Below are positions 24,837 through 33,504 of a DNA stretch of 64,000 nt, piece after piece. Origin of the DNA: Streptomyces sp. yr375. GTDB taxonomy: Bacteria; Actinomycetota; Actinomycetes; Streptomycetales; Streptomycetaceae. The stretch is taken from contig NZ_FOFF01000024.1 in assembly GCF_900110755.1 (NCBI RefSeq), positions 1-64,000 of the forward strand, written 5' to 3'. The notes under the pieces are model-generated. The model had not been told where the DNA came from. It worked only from the letters and a program-made list of their open reading frames with translations, and ran no database searches. The translations under genes were made by a program, and so were the position numbers. Numbering within the stretch: the stretch's first letter is position 1; every line of letters begins with the position of its first letter.

Positions 24837-26624
24837 TCAGGCCACGGGGGAGTGGGTGTGGGCGGGTGCTTCGCCGTGCGGGTCGGTGAAGACGCGCGGG
24901 TCGTCCCACAGGAGCTGGATGGCGTGCGCCCAGTGGCCGTCCTCCGCGTCGGCCTCCTCCCGCAACGCCAGCACCCGGCGCGGGAGTTGGGCGGGCGGGA
25001 TGTCGGTCAGGCAGGTGTCGAGCTCGTCCAGGAAGGTCTTGCCCGCGCAGCCGTCCCCGCCGGCGCAGGGCTCGTCAGGCCCGGCGGCGCAGCCCTCGCG
25101 GGACCAGATCACCATCGGGGCGGGCGCGTTGAGGGAGGTGTCGAAGTGCGGGCGGGTGCGGGGCGCGGCCGGGGCGGTGGCGAAGCCGGCGAGGCAGGCG
25201 TCGTCCTGGCGCAGTCGCATCCGGAGCCGGCGGGGCTCCTCGGGGCTGCCGCACTCGACGCGGTGCACGCGCGCGCCGGGCACGGAGTCCAACCGCTTCC
25301 ACACCCGGGTGAGTTGGTGCCGGACGCTCGCCCGGCGGCGGGCCTGGTCGGTGACGACGAGCGGGTACACGCAGCCGAGCGGGGTGTCGTCGTCGGGGGT
25401 GCTGGCCCAGCGGTCGACGGGCAGGTCGATCCAGTCGCGGGGCAGCGCGAACGCGATCAACTCGTCGCAGCCGGGGGTCAGATACCGGAAGGCGGCCTCG
25501 ATCCGGTCCTGCACGTAGGCGCGCAGCCCGGCCTGCGGGACGGTGTCGGAGCCGACCGGATGCCGGCGGCCTCCGCTGTACGCGGACACCTCGACGCGGA
25601 CGTGCCCGTCGCCCGCGCCGCTGTGCTGGAGGTCGACGAGGATGGGCGACCAGTCGGGTGCGGCGGCCGGCTCGACGGCGCTGTGCGCCGGGGAACGGGA
25701 GGCCACGAGGGATTCCAGGTGGGCCGTGAAGCGGGTGACCGTGGTGGCCGCGTCCACGCCGTCGATCTCGCACAGCACGAACAGGGCCGCCGACCACAGG
25801 GAGTCGAACCCCTCCTCGGGCGCGTCCGGGTCCAGCGCGCCGCGCGCGGCCTCGTAGAGCCGTACGCGTCGCCCGGGATCGCCGTCCAGGCCGGCCCGGA
25901 CCGCGCGTTCGACGAGTGCGCGCAGTCGGGCGCGGTCGGCGGTGCGGTGGTCGGCGGTGGGGACCAGGCCCTCCAGGGCGGGCCAGTAGCGGGCCATGAC
26001 CTCGGTGGGCATCATCCGCCCGTTGTGCACGCCCCGCTCGCCGGAGGCCGCGGTGACCATGCCGATGACCTCGCCGGTCTCGACGAGGGTGACGGCCGCG
26101 CCGCTGAACCCGGGGGCGAGCGGCTGCCCGCCCGGCTGCCAGGCCTCCAACTGCATCCACTCGCGGTTGAGCAACTGGGGTGCGGTGATGCGGTATTCGG
26201 CGAGGGTGCCTTCGTCGGAGCCGACCGGGAACCCGTAGACGAACAGTTTGCGGGGCAGGTCCGGGCGGTCGGGCCGGTGGCCGTGGGCGGTGTCCACGGG
26301 GGCGAGCGCGGCCGGGGCGATCGGCACCTCGTGGGCCAGCTCCAGGACGGCGAGGTCGCCGAGGTCGGTCGTGCCGCCGCCCCAGCCGCCGTCGGCGACC
26401 ACCCGGGCCGGGACGGCGGGGAAGCCGGGGCGCTCGGTGAAGGTCACCGTCAGCGTGCCGGCGGCGGCCTGGTGCACGACGTGGGCGCAGGTCAGCACCC
26501 GGCGCGGGGTGACGAGGAAGCCCGCGCCCGCGACCTGCCCGGCGCAGTCGATCCGGGCGTGCCACTCGGCGCTGCGCACACCCCTCACACCGCTCGTGAG
26601 GTTCACGCGGTTCGTGCGGTTCAT
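24837..26624 (-). CDS. Trypsin-like serine protease fused to a VMAP-C domain
   Basis: This 595-residue protein has an N-terminal chymotrypsin-fold protease (about 20-215) with a complete triad: His48 in TCAHVV, Asp90 in DLGDLAVL and Ser174 in PGFSGAAV. A helical middle part (about 215-310) resembles effector-associated domains. The C-terminal part (about 325-595) matches VMAP-C: SPILVDLQH, AYVQDRIEAAFRYL, LIAFALPRDWIDLPVDRW, CYPLVVTDQARR and the late MVIWSREGC. No signal peptide is seen, so it acts inside the cell. Its ATG overlaps the stop of the Trypco1-type gene (ATGA). In this family of systems the protease is thought to be kept inactive until triggered; this is established only as a prediction from comparative genomics. 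Confidence 0.87.
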   Translation of the reverse strand: MNRTNRVNLTSGVRGVRSAEWHARIDCAGQVAGAGFLVTPRRVLTCAHVVHQAAAGTLTVTFTERPGFPAVPARVVADGGWGGGTTDLGDLAVLELAHEVPIAPAALAPVDTAHGHRPDRPDLPRKLFVYGFPVGSDEGTLAEYRITAPQLLNREWMQLEAWQPGGQPLAPGFSGAAVTLVETGEVIGMVTAASGERGVHNGRMMPTEVMARYWPALEGLVPTADHRTADRARLRALVERAVRAGLDGDPGRRVRLYEAARGALDPDAPEEGFDSLWSAALFVLCEIDGVDAATTVTRFTAHLESLVASRSPAHSAVEPAAAPDWSPILVDLQHSGAGDGHVRVEVSAYSGGRRHPVGSDTVPQAGLRAYVQDRIEAAFRYLTPGCDELIAFALPRDWIDLPVDRWASTPDDDTPLGCVYPLVVTDQARRRASVRHQLTRVWKRLDSVPGARVHRVECGSPEEPRRLRMRLRQDDACLAGFATAPAAPRTRPHFDTSLNAPAPMVIWSREGCAAGPDEPCAGGDGCAGKTFLDELDTCLTDIPPAQLPRRVLALREEADAEDGHWAHAIQLLWDDPRVFTDPHGEAPAHTHSPVA

Positions 26625-26992
26625 GAGGGGGAGGGCGGTGACCAGGTCAGTCGTACGACGAGGTGGCCCTCCGCCGTGCCCTTGGCGATGATCGCGCCCG
26701 TCTCGGCCGACAGCTTCACCCCGAACTCGATCTCCACGCCGTCCGGCCGTAACGTCCCGTCGCGGAAGACGCGCAGCGCCGACTCGGCGGCGGCGCGCAC
26801 GCCTTCCAGGGCGCCTTCGAAGGTGCGGGCCGCCTGGACCGTACCGTCGCCCCGGGCCACCAGCCGTGACCCGGGCCGCTGCTCCGTGATCGCCTCGACG
26901 GCGACCACGGCACCGTCGTCGGTCTTGAACTCCACCAGTCCGTCCACGGTGTCCCCGTAACCCTTCCCGATCAACTGAGGCTCTGTGCACAT
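26621..26992 (-). CDS. Trypsin-co-occurring (Trypco1/CU044_2847-type) small protein
   Basis: This 123-residue protein has the pattern of the CU044_2847 family: LVEFKTDDGAVVAVEA near the start, a helix AALEGVRAAAESALRVF-like region, then VEIEFGVKLSAETGAIIAKG and a final strand HLVVRLTW. Family members recur next to trypsin-like proteases in predicted conflict systems and may present or receive the protease signal. It heads the operon. The ATG at 26992 has no strong ribosome site; a GTG at 26947 after GGGGA is a plausible alternative start that would still keep the whole domain. The stop overlaps the protease gene by ATGA. Confidence 0.82.
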   Translation of the reverse strand: MCTEPQLIGKGYGDTVDGLVEFKTDDGAVVAVEAITEQRPGSRLVARGDGTVQAARTFEGALEGVRAAAESALRVFRDGTLRPDGVEIEFGVKLSAETGAIIAKGTAEGHLVVRLTWSPPSPS

Positions 26993-27036
26993 CCATTGTC
27001 ACGGACGGTGCCGGAGATTGTCCCCCGAGTTCAGCC

Positions 27037-27076
27037 GTTCACCCGTTCAGTCGCTCACCAGTTCACCTGTTCAGTC
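27037..27076. repeat. 24-bp-period direct repeats upstream of the conflict-type operon
   Basis: GTTCACCCGTTCAGTC (27037-27052) and GTTCACCTGTTCAGTC (27061-27076) differ at one base and start 24 bases apart; a partial third copy (GAGTTCAGCC) precedes them. They lie in the 90-base gap between the carboxyltransferase stop (27083) and the Trypco1-type start (26992), that is, in the leftward promoter region of the operon. They could be iterated binding sites for a regulator. No regulator gene is adjacent. Confidence 0.6.
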
Positions 27077-27082
27077 ATTCGG

Positions 27083-28456
27083 TCAGTCGGCCTCGTCGGT
27101 CCTGATCACGCCCAGGGCCGCCAAGTCCTGCGGCCGGATGCGGAGTTGGTCCGCCGTCGCCTCGACCTCCTCCGGTGGCCGCTTGAGGATGGCGGCGGCC
27201 GACTCCGGTGCGATGACGGAGAAGTAGCTGTCCGGCGCGGCCCAGGTACGGCCGGGTGCGGCCAGCGCGAGCGCCCCGCCGGAACCGCCCTCGCCGATCA
27301 CCAGCGTGGTGATCGGCGTCCGCGCGGTGGCGACCGCCCCGAACAGCTCGGCGATCGACGCGCCCACGCCCTGCCGTTCGGCCGCCGCGTCGTTGGCCGC
27401 GCCCGGGGTGTCCACGAGGGTCAGCACCGGGATCCCGAGCCGGTCCGCGAGCCGGATCAGCCGGACGGCCGTACGGTAACCGGCGGGCCGGGTCGCCGCC
27501 CCGGTCTGCGCGGCGTACGCGACCGTACGCCCCTGACGCTCGCCGAACCCGCACAGCATCCCGTCGGCGTCGACCCCGCCGCACCGGTCCCCGGAGATGC
27601 CGGCCCGCTGACCGAAGTACCCGTCCAGGTACGCCGGCGCGCGAGGCCGATCCACCGCCCGCGCCCGCACCACCGCGTCCCACCCGGAGCCGGACACCCC
27701 CGTCCCCCCGAGCGCCTCGGGCACCGGCGCAGGCTCGATCCCGCGCCCCGCGTCGCCCGCCCCCGCCATCCCGCCCGTGAGGAGTCGCAGCCACAACCCC
27801 AGCACGCCCCGCAGCTCCGCCGCAGGCACCACCGCGTCCGCCGCTCCCGTCGCGACCTGGGACTCGGCCGTGTAGGCGGACGGGTCGGCGTCCCGGGGGC
27901 GGACTCGGGAGCCGGCGAAGCCCACTTGGGCGTTCGGGAGGGCCAGGATCACGTCGGCTCCCGCGCCCAGGGTGGCCCAGCCGCCGCCGGTCGTCGGGTC
28001 CCGCAGGACGGCGATCTGCGGCAGCCCGGCCTCTCTCGTGAGCGCCGACTGCCGTGCCACCCGCTGCAGTTGGGTGAGGGCGAGCATGCCCTCCTGCATC
28101 CGGCTGCCGCCCGTGGCGACCAACGGCACGACCGGCAGCCGGTGTTCACGGGCGTACGTGTACGCCGCCTCGAGCCGGTCGCCGGTGCGTTCGCCCAGGG
28201 AACCGCCCAGGAAGCCGAACTCGAAGGCGATCAGGACGGCCCCGGTGCCCTCGACGCGCGCGGTGCCGCAGACGACGGACTCCGACTCGCCGGTGCGCCG
28301 GGCGGCGCGCTCGCGCGAGGCGTCGTAGCCGGGCCAGCCGAGGGGGCCGTCCGGCGCGAAGTCCGCCTCGGAGTAAGGGAGTTCGTGGAACTCGTCGGCG
28401 ACCAAGGCGATGATCTCCCGCGCGCTCGCCCGTGCCGTCGCCCGTGCCGTCGTCAT
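27083..28456 (-). CDS. Acyl-CoA carboxyltransferase, fused AccD/AccA-like
   Basis: This 457-residue protein has two crotonase-fold carboxyltransferase halves. The N-terminal half includes AFEFGFLGGSLGERTGD and VATGGSRMQEGMLAL, with QIAVLRDPTTGGGWATLGAGADV (AccD-like). The C-terminal half includes LVDTPGAANDAAAERQG and GEGGSGGALALA with the ESAAAILKR tail (AccA-like). It would transfer carboxyl from a biotin carrier to an acyl-CoA to make malonyl-CoA or a relative. There is no biotin carboxylase or carrier gene next to it. The ATG overlaps the stop of matB (ATGA), so the pair is co-translated and likely serves one malonyl-CoA-linked role. Confidence 0.85.
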   Translation of the reverse strand: MTTARATARASAREIIALVADEFHELPYSEADFAPDGPLGWPGYDASRERAARRTGESESVVCGTARVEGTGAVLIAFEFGFLGGSLGERTGDRLEAAYTYAREHRLPVVPLVATGGSRMQEGMLALTQLQRVARQSALTREAGLPQIAVLRDPTTGGGWATLGAGADVILALPNAQVGFAGSRVRPRDADPSAYTAESQVATGAADAVVPAAELRGVLGLWLRLLTGGMAGAGDAGRGIEPAPVPEALGGTGVSGSGWDAVVRARAVDRPRAPAYLDGYFGQRAGISGDRCGGVDADGMLCGFGERQGRTVAYAAQTGAATRPAGYRTAVRLIRLADRLGIPVLTLVDTPGAANDAAAERQGVGASIAELFGAVATARTPITTLVIGEGGSGGALALAAPGRTWAAPDSYFSVIAPESAAAILKRPPEEVEATADQLRIRPQDLAALGVIRTDEAD

Positions 28457-30003
28457 GACGGCAGCGCCCGCTTCATGATCTTCCCCATGTCGTTGCGGGG
28501 CAGCGCGTCGAGGTACCGCACCACGCGGGGCCGCTTGTGCGGGGCGAGCCGCCGGGCGACGTGGTCGGCCAACTCGCCCTCCGTCGGCGGCGCTTCGGGA
28601 TCCACCGGCACGACCCACGCGACGATCCGCTCCCCGAGGTCCGCGTCCGGCTCCCCGGTGACGGCGGCCTCGCGCACCCCCGGATACTCCAGCAGCGCGT
28701 TCTCGATCTCACCGGCCCCGATCTTGTAACCCCCGCTCTTGATCAGGTCGGTGGCCTTGCGCCCGACGATCCGCACATACCCGTCGGGATCGCGCACCGC
28801 CACGTCGCCGGTCCGGAACCAGCCGTCGGCGGTGAAGGCGGCGGCCGTCGCCTCGGGCCGGTTGAGGTACTCGGTGAACATGTTCGGCCCGCGCACCTGG
28901 ATCTCCCCGACGGTCTCCCCGTCATAAGCGACGACGACCGACCCGCCGACCGCACTGCCGTCCGCCCCACCATCCGCCCCGTCCTCCGACCCGTCGTCCT
29001 CGACGAGCCGCAGCTCCACGCCCGGCAGCGGCAGCCCGACGGTCCCCGCCCGCGCCTCCCCGTCCGCACGGACGCTGGTGTTCATCAGCGTCTCCGTCAT
29101 GCCGTACCGCTCGATCACCCGCCGGCCGGTCGCGGCCGCGATCCGCTCGTGGTCGTGCACGGGCAGCGCGGCCGAACCGGACACCAGCAGCCGTGCCCCG
29201 GCGAGCGCCTTGGCCAGCGCGGGGTCGGCGGGCAGCGCCTCGGCGATGCGGTGGTACATCGTCGGCACCCCGAACAGCATGCTCGCGCCGCTGCTCAGCT
29301 CCCGCGTCACGCCGTCCGTGTCGAACCGCCCGAGATGCCGCACGGACCCGCCCCGCCGCAGCGGCCCGAGCACCCCCAGCACCAGCCCGTGCACATGGAA
29401 CAGGGGCAGCCCGTGCACGAGGACGTCCTCCCCGGTCCACTGCCAGGCGTCGGCGAGCGCGTCCAGGGTCGCGGCGACCGCCCGGCGCGGGATCACCGCA
29501 CCCTTGGGCGGCCCGGTGGTCCCGGAGGTGTACACGACGAGCGCCGCCGCGTCACCCTCCTCGACCTCCCCACCCGACGCCCCGGCCCCGACCTCGTCCA
29601 CGTCGACGTCGATCCGCTCCAACTCCCGCAAGGCCTCCGGCAGTTCATCACCCGGAGCCGCCAGCACCGCCCCCGGCGCACTGTCGGACAGGATGTGCCC
29701 GAGCTCCTTGTCGCCCGACTTCGGGTTCAGCGGCACGGCGGCCACCCCGGCGAGCAGCACCCCCACCACCCCGACGGCCGTCTCCAGCGACGGAGTCGCC
29801 CACACGGCGACCCGCCCCGCCCCCCGAACCCGCTCCCCGACGGCACCGGCCGCCGCCGCGAGCTCGGCATACGTCAGCGACCGCGCCCCGAACCGCAGGG
29901 CGGGCCGACCGGACGGCGCACCCGTCAGAGCCGGGAACAGGGGCGACGAAGGCGATGAAGAGGACGAAGGCGACGACGGGGATGAGGCCGAGGGCGAGGA
30001 CAC
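28453..30003 (-). CDS. matB: Malonyl-CoA synthetase (MatB-like acyl-CoA ligase)
   Basis: This 516-residue ANL-superfamily enzyme activates malonate (and methylmalonate in some homologues) with ATP to give malonyl-CoA. Motifs are VYTSGTTGPPKG (P-loop-like), the ERYGMTETLMNT region and GWFRTGDVAVRDPDGYVRIVGR, and the catalytic Lys in PRNDMGKIMKRAL. Overall wording (VAVWATPSLETAVGV, VPLNPKSGDKELGHILSD) closely resembles Streptomyces coelicolor MatB as I remember it. The start is a GTG with AGGAG at proper spacing, giving a short Ser/Pro-rich leader. A species-specific Gly/Asp/Ala stretch (about residues 349-366) extends one loop. It shares an ATGA overlap with the carboxyltransferase and diverges from an ATP-grasp gene. 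Confidence 0.9.
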   Translation of the reverse strand: MSSPSASSPSSPSSSSSPSSPLFPALTGAPSGRPALRFGARSLTYAELAAAAGAVGERVRGAGRVAVWATPSLETAVGVVGVLLAGVAAVPLNPKSGDKELGHILSDSAPGAVLAAPGDELPEALRELERIDVDVDEVGAGASGGEVEEGDAAALVVYTSGTTGPPKGAVIPRRAVAATLDALADAWQWTGEDVLVHGLPLFHVHGLVLGVLGPLRRGGSVRHLGRFDTDGVTRELSSGASMLFGVPTMYHRIAEALPADPALAKALAGARLLVSGSAALPVHDHERIAAATGRRVIERYGMTETLMNTSVRADGEARAGTVGLPLPGVELRLVEDDGSEDGADGGADGSAVGGSVVVAYDGETVGEIQVRGPNMFTEYLNRPEATAAAFTADGWFRTGDVAVRDPDGYVRIVGRKATDLIKSGGYKIGAGEIENALLEYPGVREAAVTGEPDADLGERIVAWVVPVDPEAPPTEGELADHVARRLAPHKRPRVVRYLDALPRNDMGKIMKRALPS

Positions 30004-30137
30004 GGGACGGGCTCCTGGTGGCTGCGGGACACGATCAAACCGTTTTCTACCCCACCTACCGCACCCCCACCTGTCAGGCGGCGGAAGATCCGAGAGATGA
30101 TCGGGTATCGGACAGTCGTACGAAGAGGGAGTCCGTC

Positions 30138-31013
30138 GTGGCCCGTGTCGCACTCGTCACCTATGACCCCCGGCCCGAGCCCAGCCGGGACGCGGATCTG
30201 CCGGTGTTGGCGGCGGCCCTGCGGGCGGCCGGGGCCGAGGCGGACGGGGTGTTCTGGGACGACCCGGACGTCGACTGGGGGTCCTACGACCTCGTCGTCA
30301 TCCGTTCGACCTGGGACTACTCCTGGCGTGCGGACGAGTTCACGGCGTGGGCGCGGAAGGTCGGGGGCGTCACCCGGCTGGCCAACCCGGCCGCCGTCGT
30401 GGGCTGGAACACCGACAAGCGGTATCTGGGGGAGCTGGCGGCGGCCGGCGTGCCGACCGTCCCGACGCGCTACCTCGCGCCCGGCGACCCGGCCGACCTC
30501 CCCGCCGATCACGAGTACGTCGTCAAGCCGACCTCCGGCGCCGGCGCCCGCTATGCCGCCCGCTACACGCCCGACCAGCACGAGACTGCCGTACGGCAGC
30601 TCGCGCGGATGCACGCCGAGGGGCTGACGGCGATGGTGCAGCCGTATGTGCGCGGCATCGACACCGGCGGTGAGCGGGCCGTGCAGTACTTCGGCGGACG
30701 CCTGCTGCACGCCAGCCGTAAGCGGGCGGTGCTGGCTCCCGGCACCGCCTTCGACGCGGTGAAGGTCGCCCACCCGGGTCTGGAGCCCTGGACCCCGACC
30801 CCGGCCGAGCTCGCCGTCGCCGAACGCGCCCTGGCCGCCGTACCGGAGTCGCCCGACCTGCTGTACGCCCGGGTCGACCTCGTGGACGGCGACGACGGGC
30901 AGCCGTGCGTGATGGAACTGGAACTGGTCGAGCCGAACCTGTTCCTGTTCCTGCACCCGGAGTCGGTGCCGGTCGTCGCGGCGGCGATCCTGGCGGCGGC
31001 GACCGCCCCCTGA
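30138..31013 (+). CDS. ATP-grasp domain protein of unknown substrate
   Basis: This 291-residue protein starts at a GTG after GAGGGAG. It shows an ATP-grasp layout: an N-terminal pre-ATP-grasp region (ARVALVTYDPRPEPSRDADL, VIRSTWDYSWR), an A/B lobe with YVVKPTSGAGARYAARY, MVQPYVRGIDTGGERAVQYFGG, and LYARVDLVDG plus VMELELVEPNLFLFLHPES carrying the metal-binding Glu/Asn. Such enzymes ligate a carboxylate to an amine or thiol using ATP. The substrate is not evident. It diverges from matB across 134 bases. Confidence 0.87.
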   Translation: MARVALVTYDPRPEPSRDADLPVLAAALRAAGAEADGVFWDDPDVDWGSYDLVVIRSTWDYSWRADEFTAWARKVGGVTRLANPAAVVGWNTDKRYLGELAAAGVPTVPTRYLAPGDPADLPADHEYVVKPTSGAGARYAARYTPDQHETAVRQLARMHAEGLTAMVQPYVRGIDTGGERAVQYFGGRLLHASRKRAVLAPGTAFDAVKVAHPGLEPWTPTPAELAVAERALAAVPESPDLLYARVDLVDGDDGQPCVMELELVEPNLFLFLHPESVPVVAAAILAAATAP

Positions 31014-31028
31014 CGGCCGCCACCCCCT

Positions 31029-31048
31029 GCCCGGCCTCCGGACCGGGC
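31029..31048. terminator. Short hairpin between convergent genes
   Basis: GCCCGG (31029-31034) and CCGGGC (31043-31048) can pair around an eight-base loop. It lies between the ATP-grasp stop and the stop of the convergent hypothetical gene, where a bidirectional terminator is expected. The stem is only six base pairs and no T-run follows. Confidence 0.35.
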
Positions 31049-31647
31049 TACTCCCTCACCGTCAGCCGTTGCAGCAGGCCCCAGGTGAACTCGGCGATGA
31101 CGTCCTGGGGTTCCCCGTGTCTGTCCGGTGCCGTGAAGGCCAGGCCCCAGCGGGTGGGGGCGGTGCCTTCCAGCGGGCGGGCCGGGGCGAAGGCGCGGGC
31201 GACCTCGTCGACCGTGCAGGACCAGGGGGCGAGGTCGTCGAGGGACTTGAGGGGCGGCGGCTCGCCTTCGGGGGCCCGGACCAGCCATTCGTTCCAGACG
31301 CTGCCGTTCGGCGCGAGCAGGACCTCGAAGTGCAGGTCGGGCCAGTAGGACATGGGCCAGAGCCAGGCCTCGCAGTCGAGGTCGCCGACGCGGCGGGGCG
31401 TGCGGGACGTGGGCTCGCCGAGGACGGCTCGGTAGCGGGAGAGGGCGCCCCGGGCGTGCGGGGAGTGCGTCATCGCCTGCCAGCGTCTGTTGGCCTCTCG
31501 CATCTGTGCGAGGGAGACCCCCAGTTGGTGGCGGGCGTTCTCCACCAGATCCGGGTTGTGGTCGGCCATGCGGCGCAGCAGGACCAGTTCGAAATCGAGC
31601 GGCGTGAAGGAGCCGGCGAGTCGTTTCTGAGTCGGCATGCGCACCAT
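31048..31647 (-). CDS. Conserved-looking hypothetical protein
   Basis: This 199-residue soluble protein is not recognised. It has a helical N-terminal half (SFTPLDFELVLLRRMADHN, then a region rich in Arg and Glu) and a C-terminal half with conserved-looking aromatic residues (CEAWLWPMSYWPDLHFEVLL, SVWNEWLVRAP, WGLLQRLTVRE). There is no signal peptide or membrane helix. The start could be the ATG at 31647 or the ATG at 31638 (MPTQ). It ends within the putative terminator. The balanced amino-acid composition supports a real gene. Confidence 0.75.
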   Translation of the reverse strand: MVRMPTQKRLAGSFTPLDFELVLLRRMADHNPDLVENARHQLGVSLAQMREANRRWQAMTHSPHARGALSRYRAVLGEPTSRTPRRVGDLDCEAWLWPMSYWPDLHFEVLLAPNGSVWNEWLVRAPEGEPPPLKSLDDLAPWSCTVDEVARAFAPARPLEGTAPTRWGLAFTAPDRHGEPQDVIAEFTWGLLQRLTVRE

Positions 31648-31831
31648 CCTGGCCCAAACGCGGAGGCGAAGTACCTGTCCTCACGATTCACGACCATTGC
31701 CCGGCGCGACGCGCTATGACAGCCTGTGGTCGTCATGTTCGTCATGCCGATCGCCTGTTGAAATCTCGAACACGATCACCGTATGGCCACCGCACCGCCA
31801 CTGAAGACGACTACGAAGGGAGGGGCCGGTC

Positions 31832-32605
31832 GTGGGACGTCTCGTACCTGCCGTGACCCGAGCTCTCGACATTCTCGAGCTCTTCCTCGACGGGGACGGT
31901 TCGCTCTCCGCCCCCGATATCGTGCGCAAGCTGCAGCTTCCGCGCACCACCGTGCACGAACTGGTGACCACGCTCTCCGCGCGGTCGTACATCGTCGCGG
32001 TGCCCGGACAGCCCGGACGGTACCGTCTCGGCGTCCGCCCGTACCAGCTCGGCAGCCGCTACGCCGAGCAGCTCGATCTCGCCGCCGAGGGTCAGCAGGT
32101 CGCGCGCTCGGTCGCCGAAACGTGTGACGAGACAGTCCACGTCGCGATCCTCGAGGGCACCGATGTCATCTACATCGCGAAGGTCGACTCCACGCACGCG
32201 GTCCGGATGGTCTCGGCCGCGGGCCGTCGCCTTCCCGCCCACTGCACCTCCGTCGGCAAGATGCTGCTGGCCTCGCTCCCCGAGCCGGAGCTGAGCGCGC
32301 GCGTCCCCGACGACGCCGACCTCGTCCGGATGACCCCGAACAGCATCACCGACCCCGGCGCGCTGCGCGAGGCCCTGGCGGAGATCCGGGAGCGGGGCGT
32401 CGCGGTCGAGAGCCGGGAGTCCAACCCGGACGTCAGTTGCGTCGCCGCCCCGGTCCGCGACCGCACGGGCCGGGTCGTCGCCGCGCTGTCCATCTCGGTG
32501 CCGATGATCCGCTGGAGCGACGAGCGCCGCAGCGAGCTGGAGCAGCTCGCGGCCAAGGGCGCCGCCGAGCTGTCCGAGCTCCTCGGCTACCGGAGCGTGG
32601 CATGA
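31832..32605 (+). CDS. IclR-family transcriptional regulator
   Basis: This 257-residue regulator starts at a GTG after GGGAGG. It has an N-terminal winged helix (AVTRALDILELFL, then LPRTTVHELVTTLSAR as recognition helix) and a C-terminal IclR ligand domain (HVAILEGTDVIYIAKVDS, LPAHCTSVGKMLLA, ERGVAVESRESNPDVSCVAAPV). IclR proteins sense small carboxylates or sugar acids. It overlaps the SMP-30 lactonase gene by ATGA, so the lactonase's substrate or product is a likely effector. Confidence 0.92.
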   Translation: MGRLVPAVTRALDILELFLDGDGSLSAPDIVRKLQLPRTTVHELVTTLSARSYIVAVPGQPGRYRLGVRPYQLGSRYAEQLDLAAEGQQVARSVAETCDETVHVAILEGTDVIYIAKVDSTHAVRMVSAAGRRLPAHCTSVGKMLLASLPEPELSARVPDDADLVRMTPNSITDPGALREALAEIRERGVAVESRESNPDVSCVAAPVRDRTGRVVAALSISVPMIRWSDERRSELEQLAAKGAAELSELLGYRSVA

Positions 32606-33477
32606 CGACAACGTCCCCGTCCCCGTCCTACGAAGTCGCCGTGCGGGCCGAGGCGACCCTCGGTGAGGGGCCGACCTGGGACCCGGCCACCGGCCGCCTG
32701 CTGTGGCTCGACATCCTCGGCGCCCGCCTGCACACCTACGACCCCGCGACCGGCCGCCGCACGGTCCGGGTGACCGACCAGCACGTGGGCGCGGCCAAGC
32801 CCCGCGCGGGCGGCGGCCTGGTCCTGAACCTGCGGGACGGCGTCGGCCTCCTCGACCCCGACGACGGCTTCCGCTGGCTGCACCACGAGCCGGTCCCCGG
32901 CCGCCGCGCCAACGACGCCGCCGTCGCCCCCGACGGCTCCCTGTGGGCCGGCACCATGCGCTACGACGAGGCTCCGGGCGGCGGCACACTGTCCCGGTTC
33001 ACCGGCGACGGGCCGCCCGAGGCGATCCTCGACGACGTGGCGGTGAGCAACGGGACGGGCTGGAGCCCGGACGGCACGCTGATGTACTACATCGACTCGC
33101 CGACGCGCCGCATCGACGTCTTCACCTACACGGCGGACGCGTCGGACGGGCGGGTCCGGGACCGTCGGCCCTTCGTCGAGATCGAGGACGGCGCCGGCTA
33201 CCCCGACGGCCTCACCGTCGACGCCGACGGCTGTGTGTGGGTGGCGCTGTGGGACGGGGGAGCGGTACGCCGCTACACCCCGACCGGCGCACTGGACCGC
33301 GTGATCACCCTCCCCACCCCCAGGATCACGGCCTGCGCGTTCGGCGGCACGGACCTGACGGACCTGTACGTCACCACGGCCCGCGTCGGCCTCACGTCCC
33401 CGCACCCGGTCGCGGGTTCACTGCTGGTGGTCCCGGGCGCGGGGAAGGGGCTGGCCCAACCGTCCTTCGCGGGCTGA
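32602..33477 (+). CDS. SMP-30/gluconolactonase family lactonase
   Basis: This 291-residue beta-propeller protein hydrolyses sugar-acid lactones in the family. Metal-site features are seen: Glu22 in LGEGPTWDP, RRANDAAVAPDGSLWAGT, VSNGTGWSPDG (Asn ligand) and YPDGLTVDADGCVWVA (Asp ligand). No signal peptide is seen, so it acts in the cytosol. Translation is coupled to the IclR regulator by a four-base overlap. It probably acts in oxidative catabolism of a pentose or hexose such as arabinose or galactose, consistent with the arabinofuranosidase and sugar ABC genes elsewhere in the window; that link is inference. Confidence 0.9.
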   Translation: MTTTSPSPSYEVAVRAEATLGEGPTWDPATGRLLWLDILGARLHTYDPATGRRTVRVTDQHVGAAKPRAGGGLVLNLRDGVGLLDPDDGFRWLHHEPVPGRRANDAAVAPDGSLWAGTMRYDEAPGGGTLSRFTGDGPPEAILDDVAVSNGTGWSPDGTLMYYIDSPTRRIDVFTYTADASDGRVRDRRPFVEIEDGAGYPDGLTVDADGCVWVALWDGGAVRRYTPTGALDRVITLPTPRITACAFGGTDLTDLYVTTARVGLTSPHPVAGSLLVVPGAGKGLAQPSFAG

Positions 33478-33504
33478 CCGGGCCCCGGCCCCCCGCTGGC
33501 CCCG

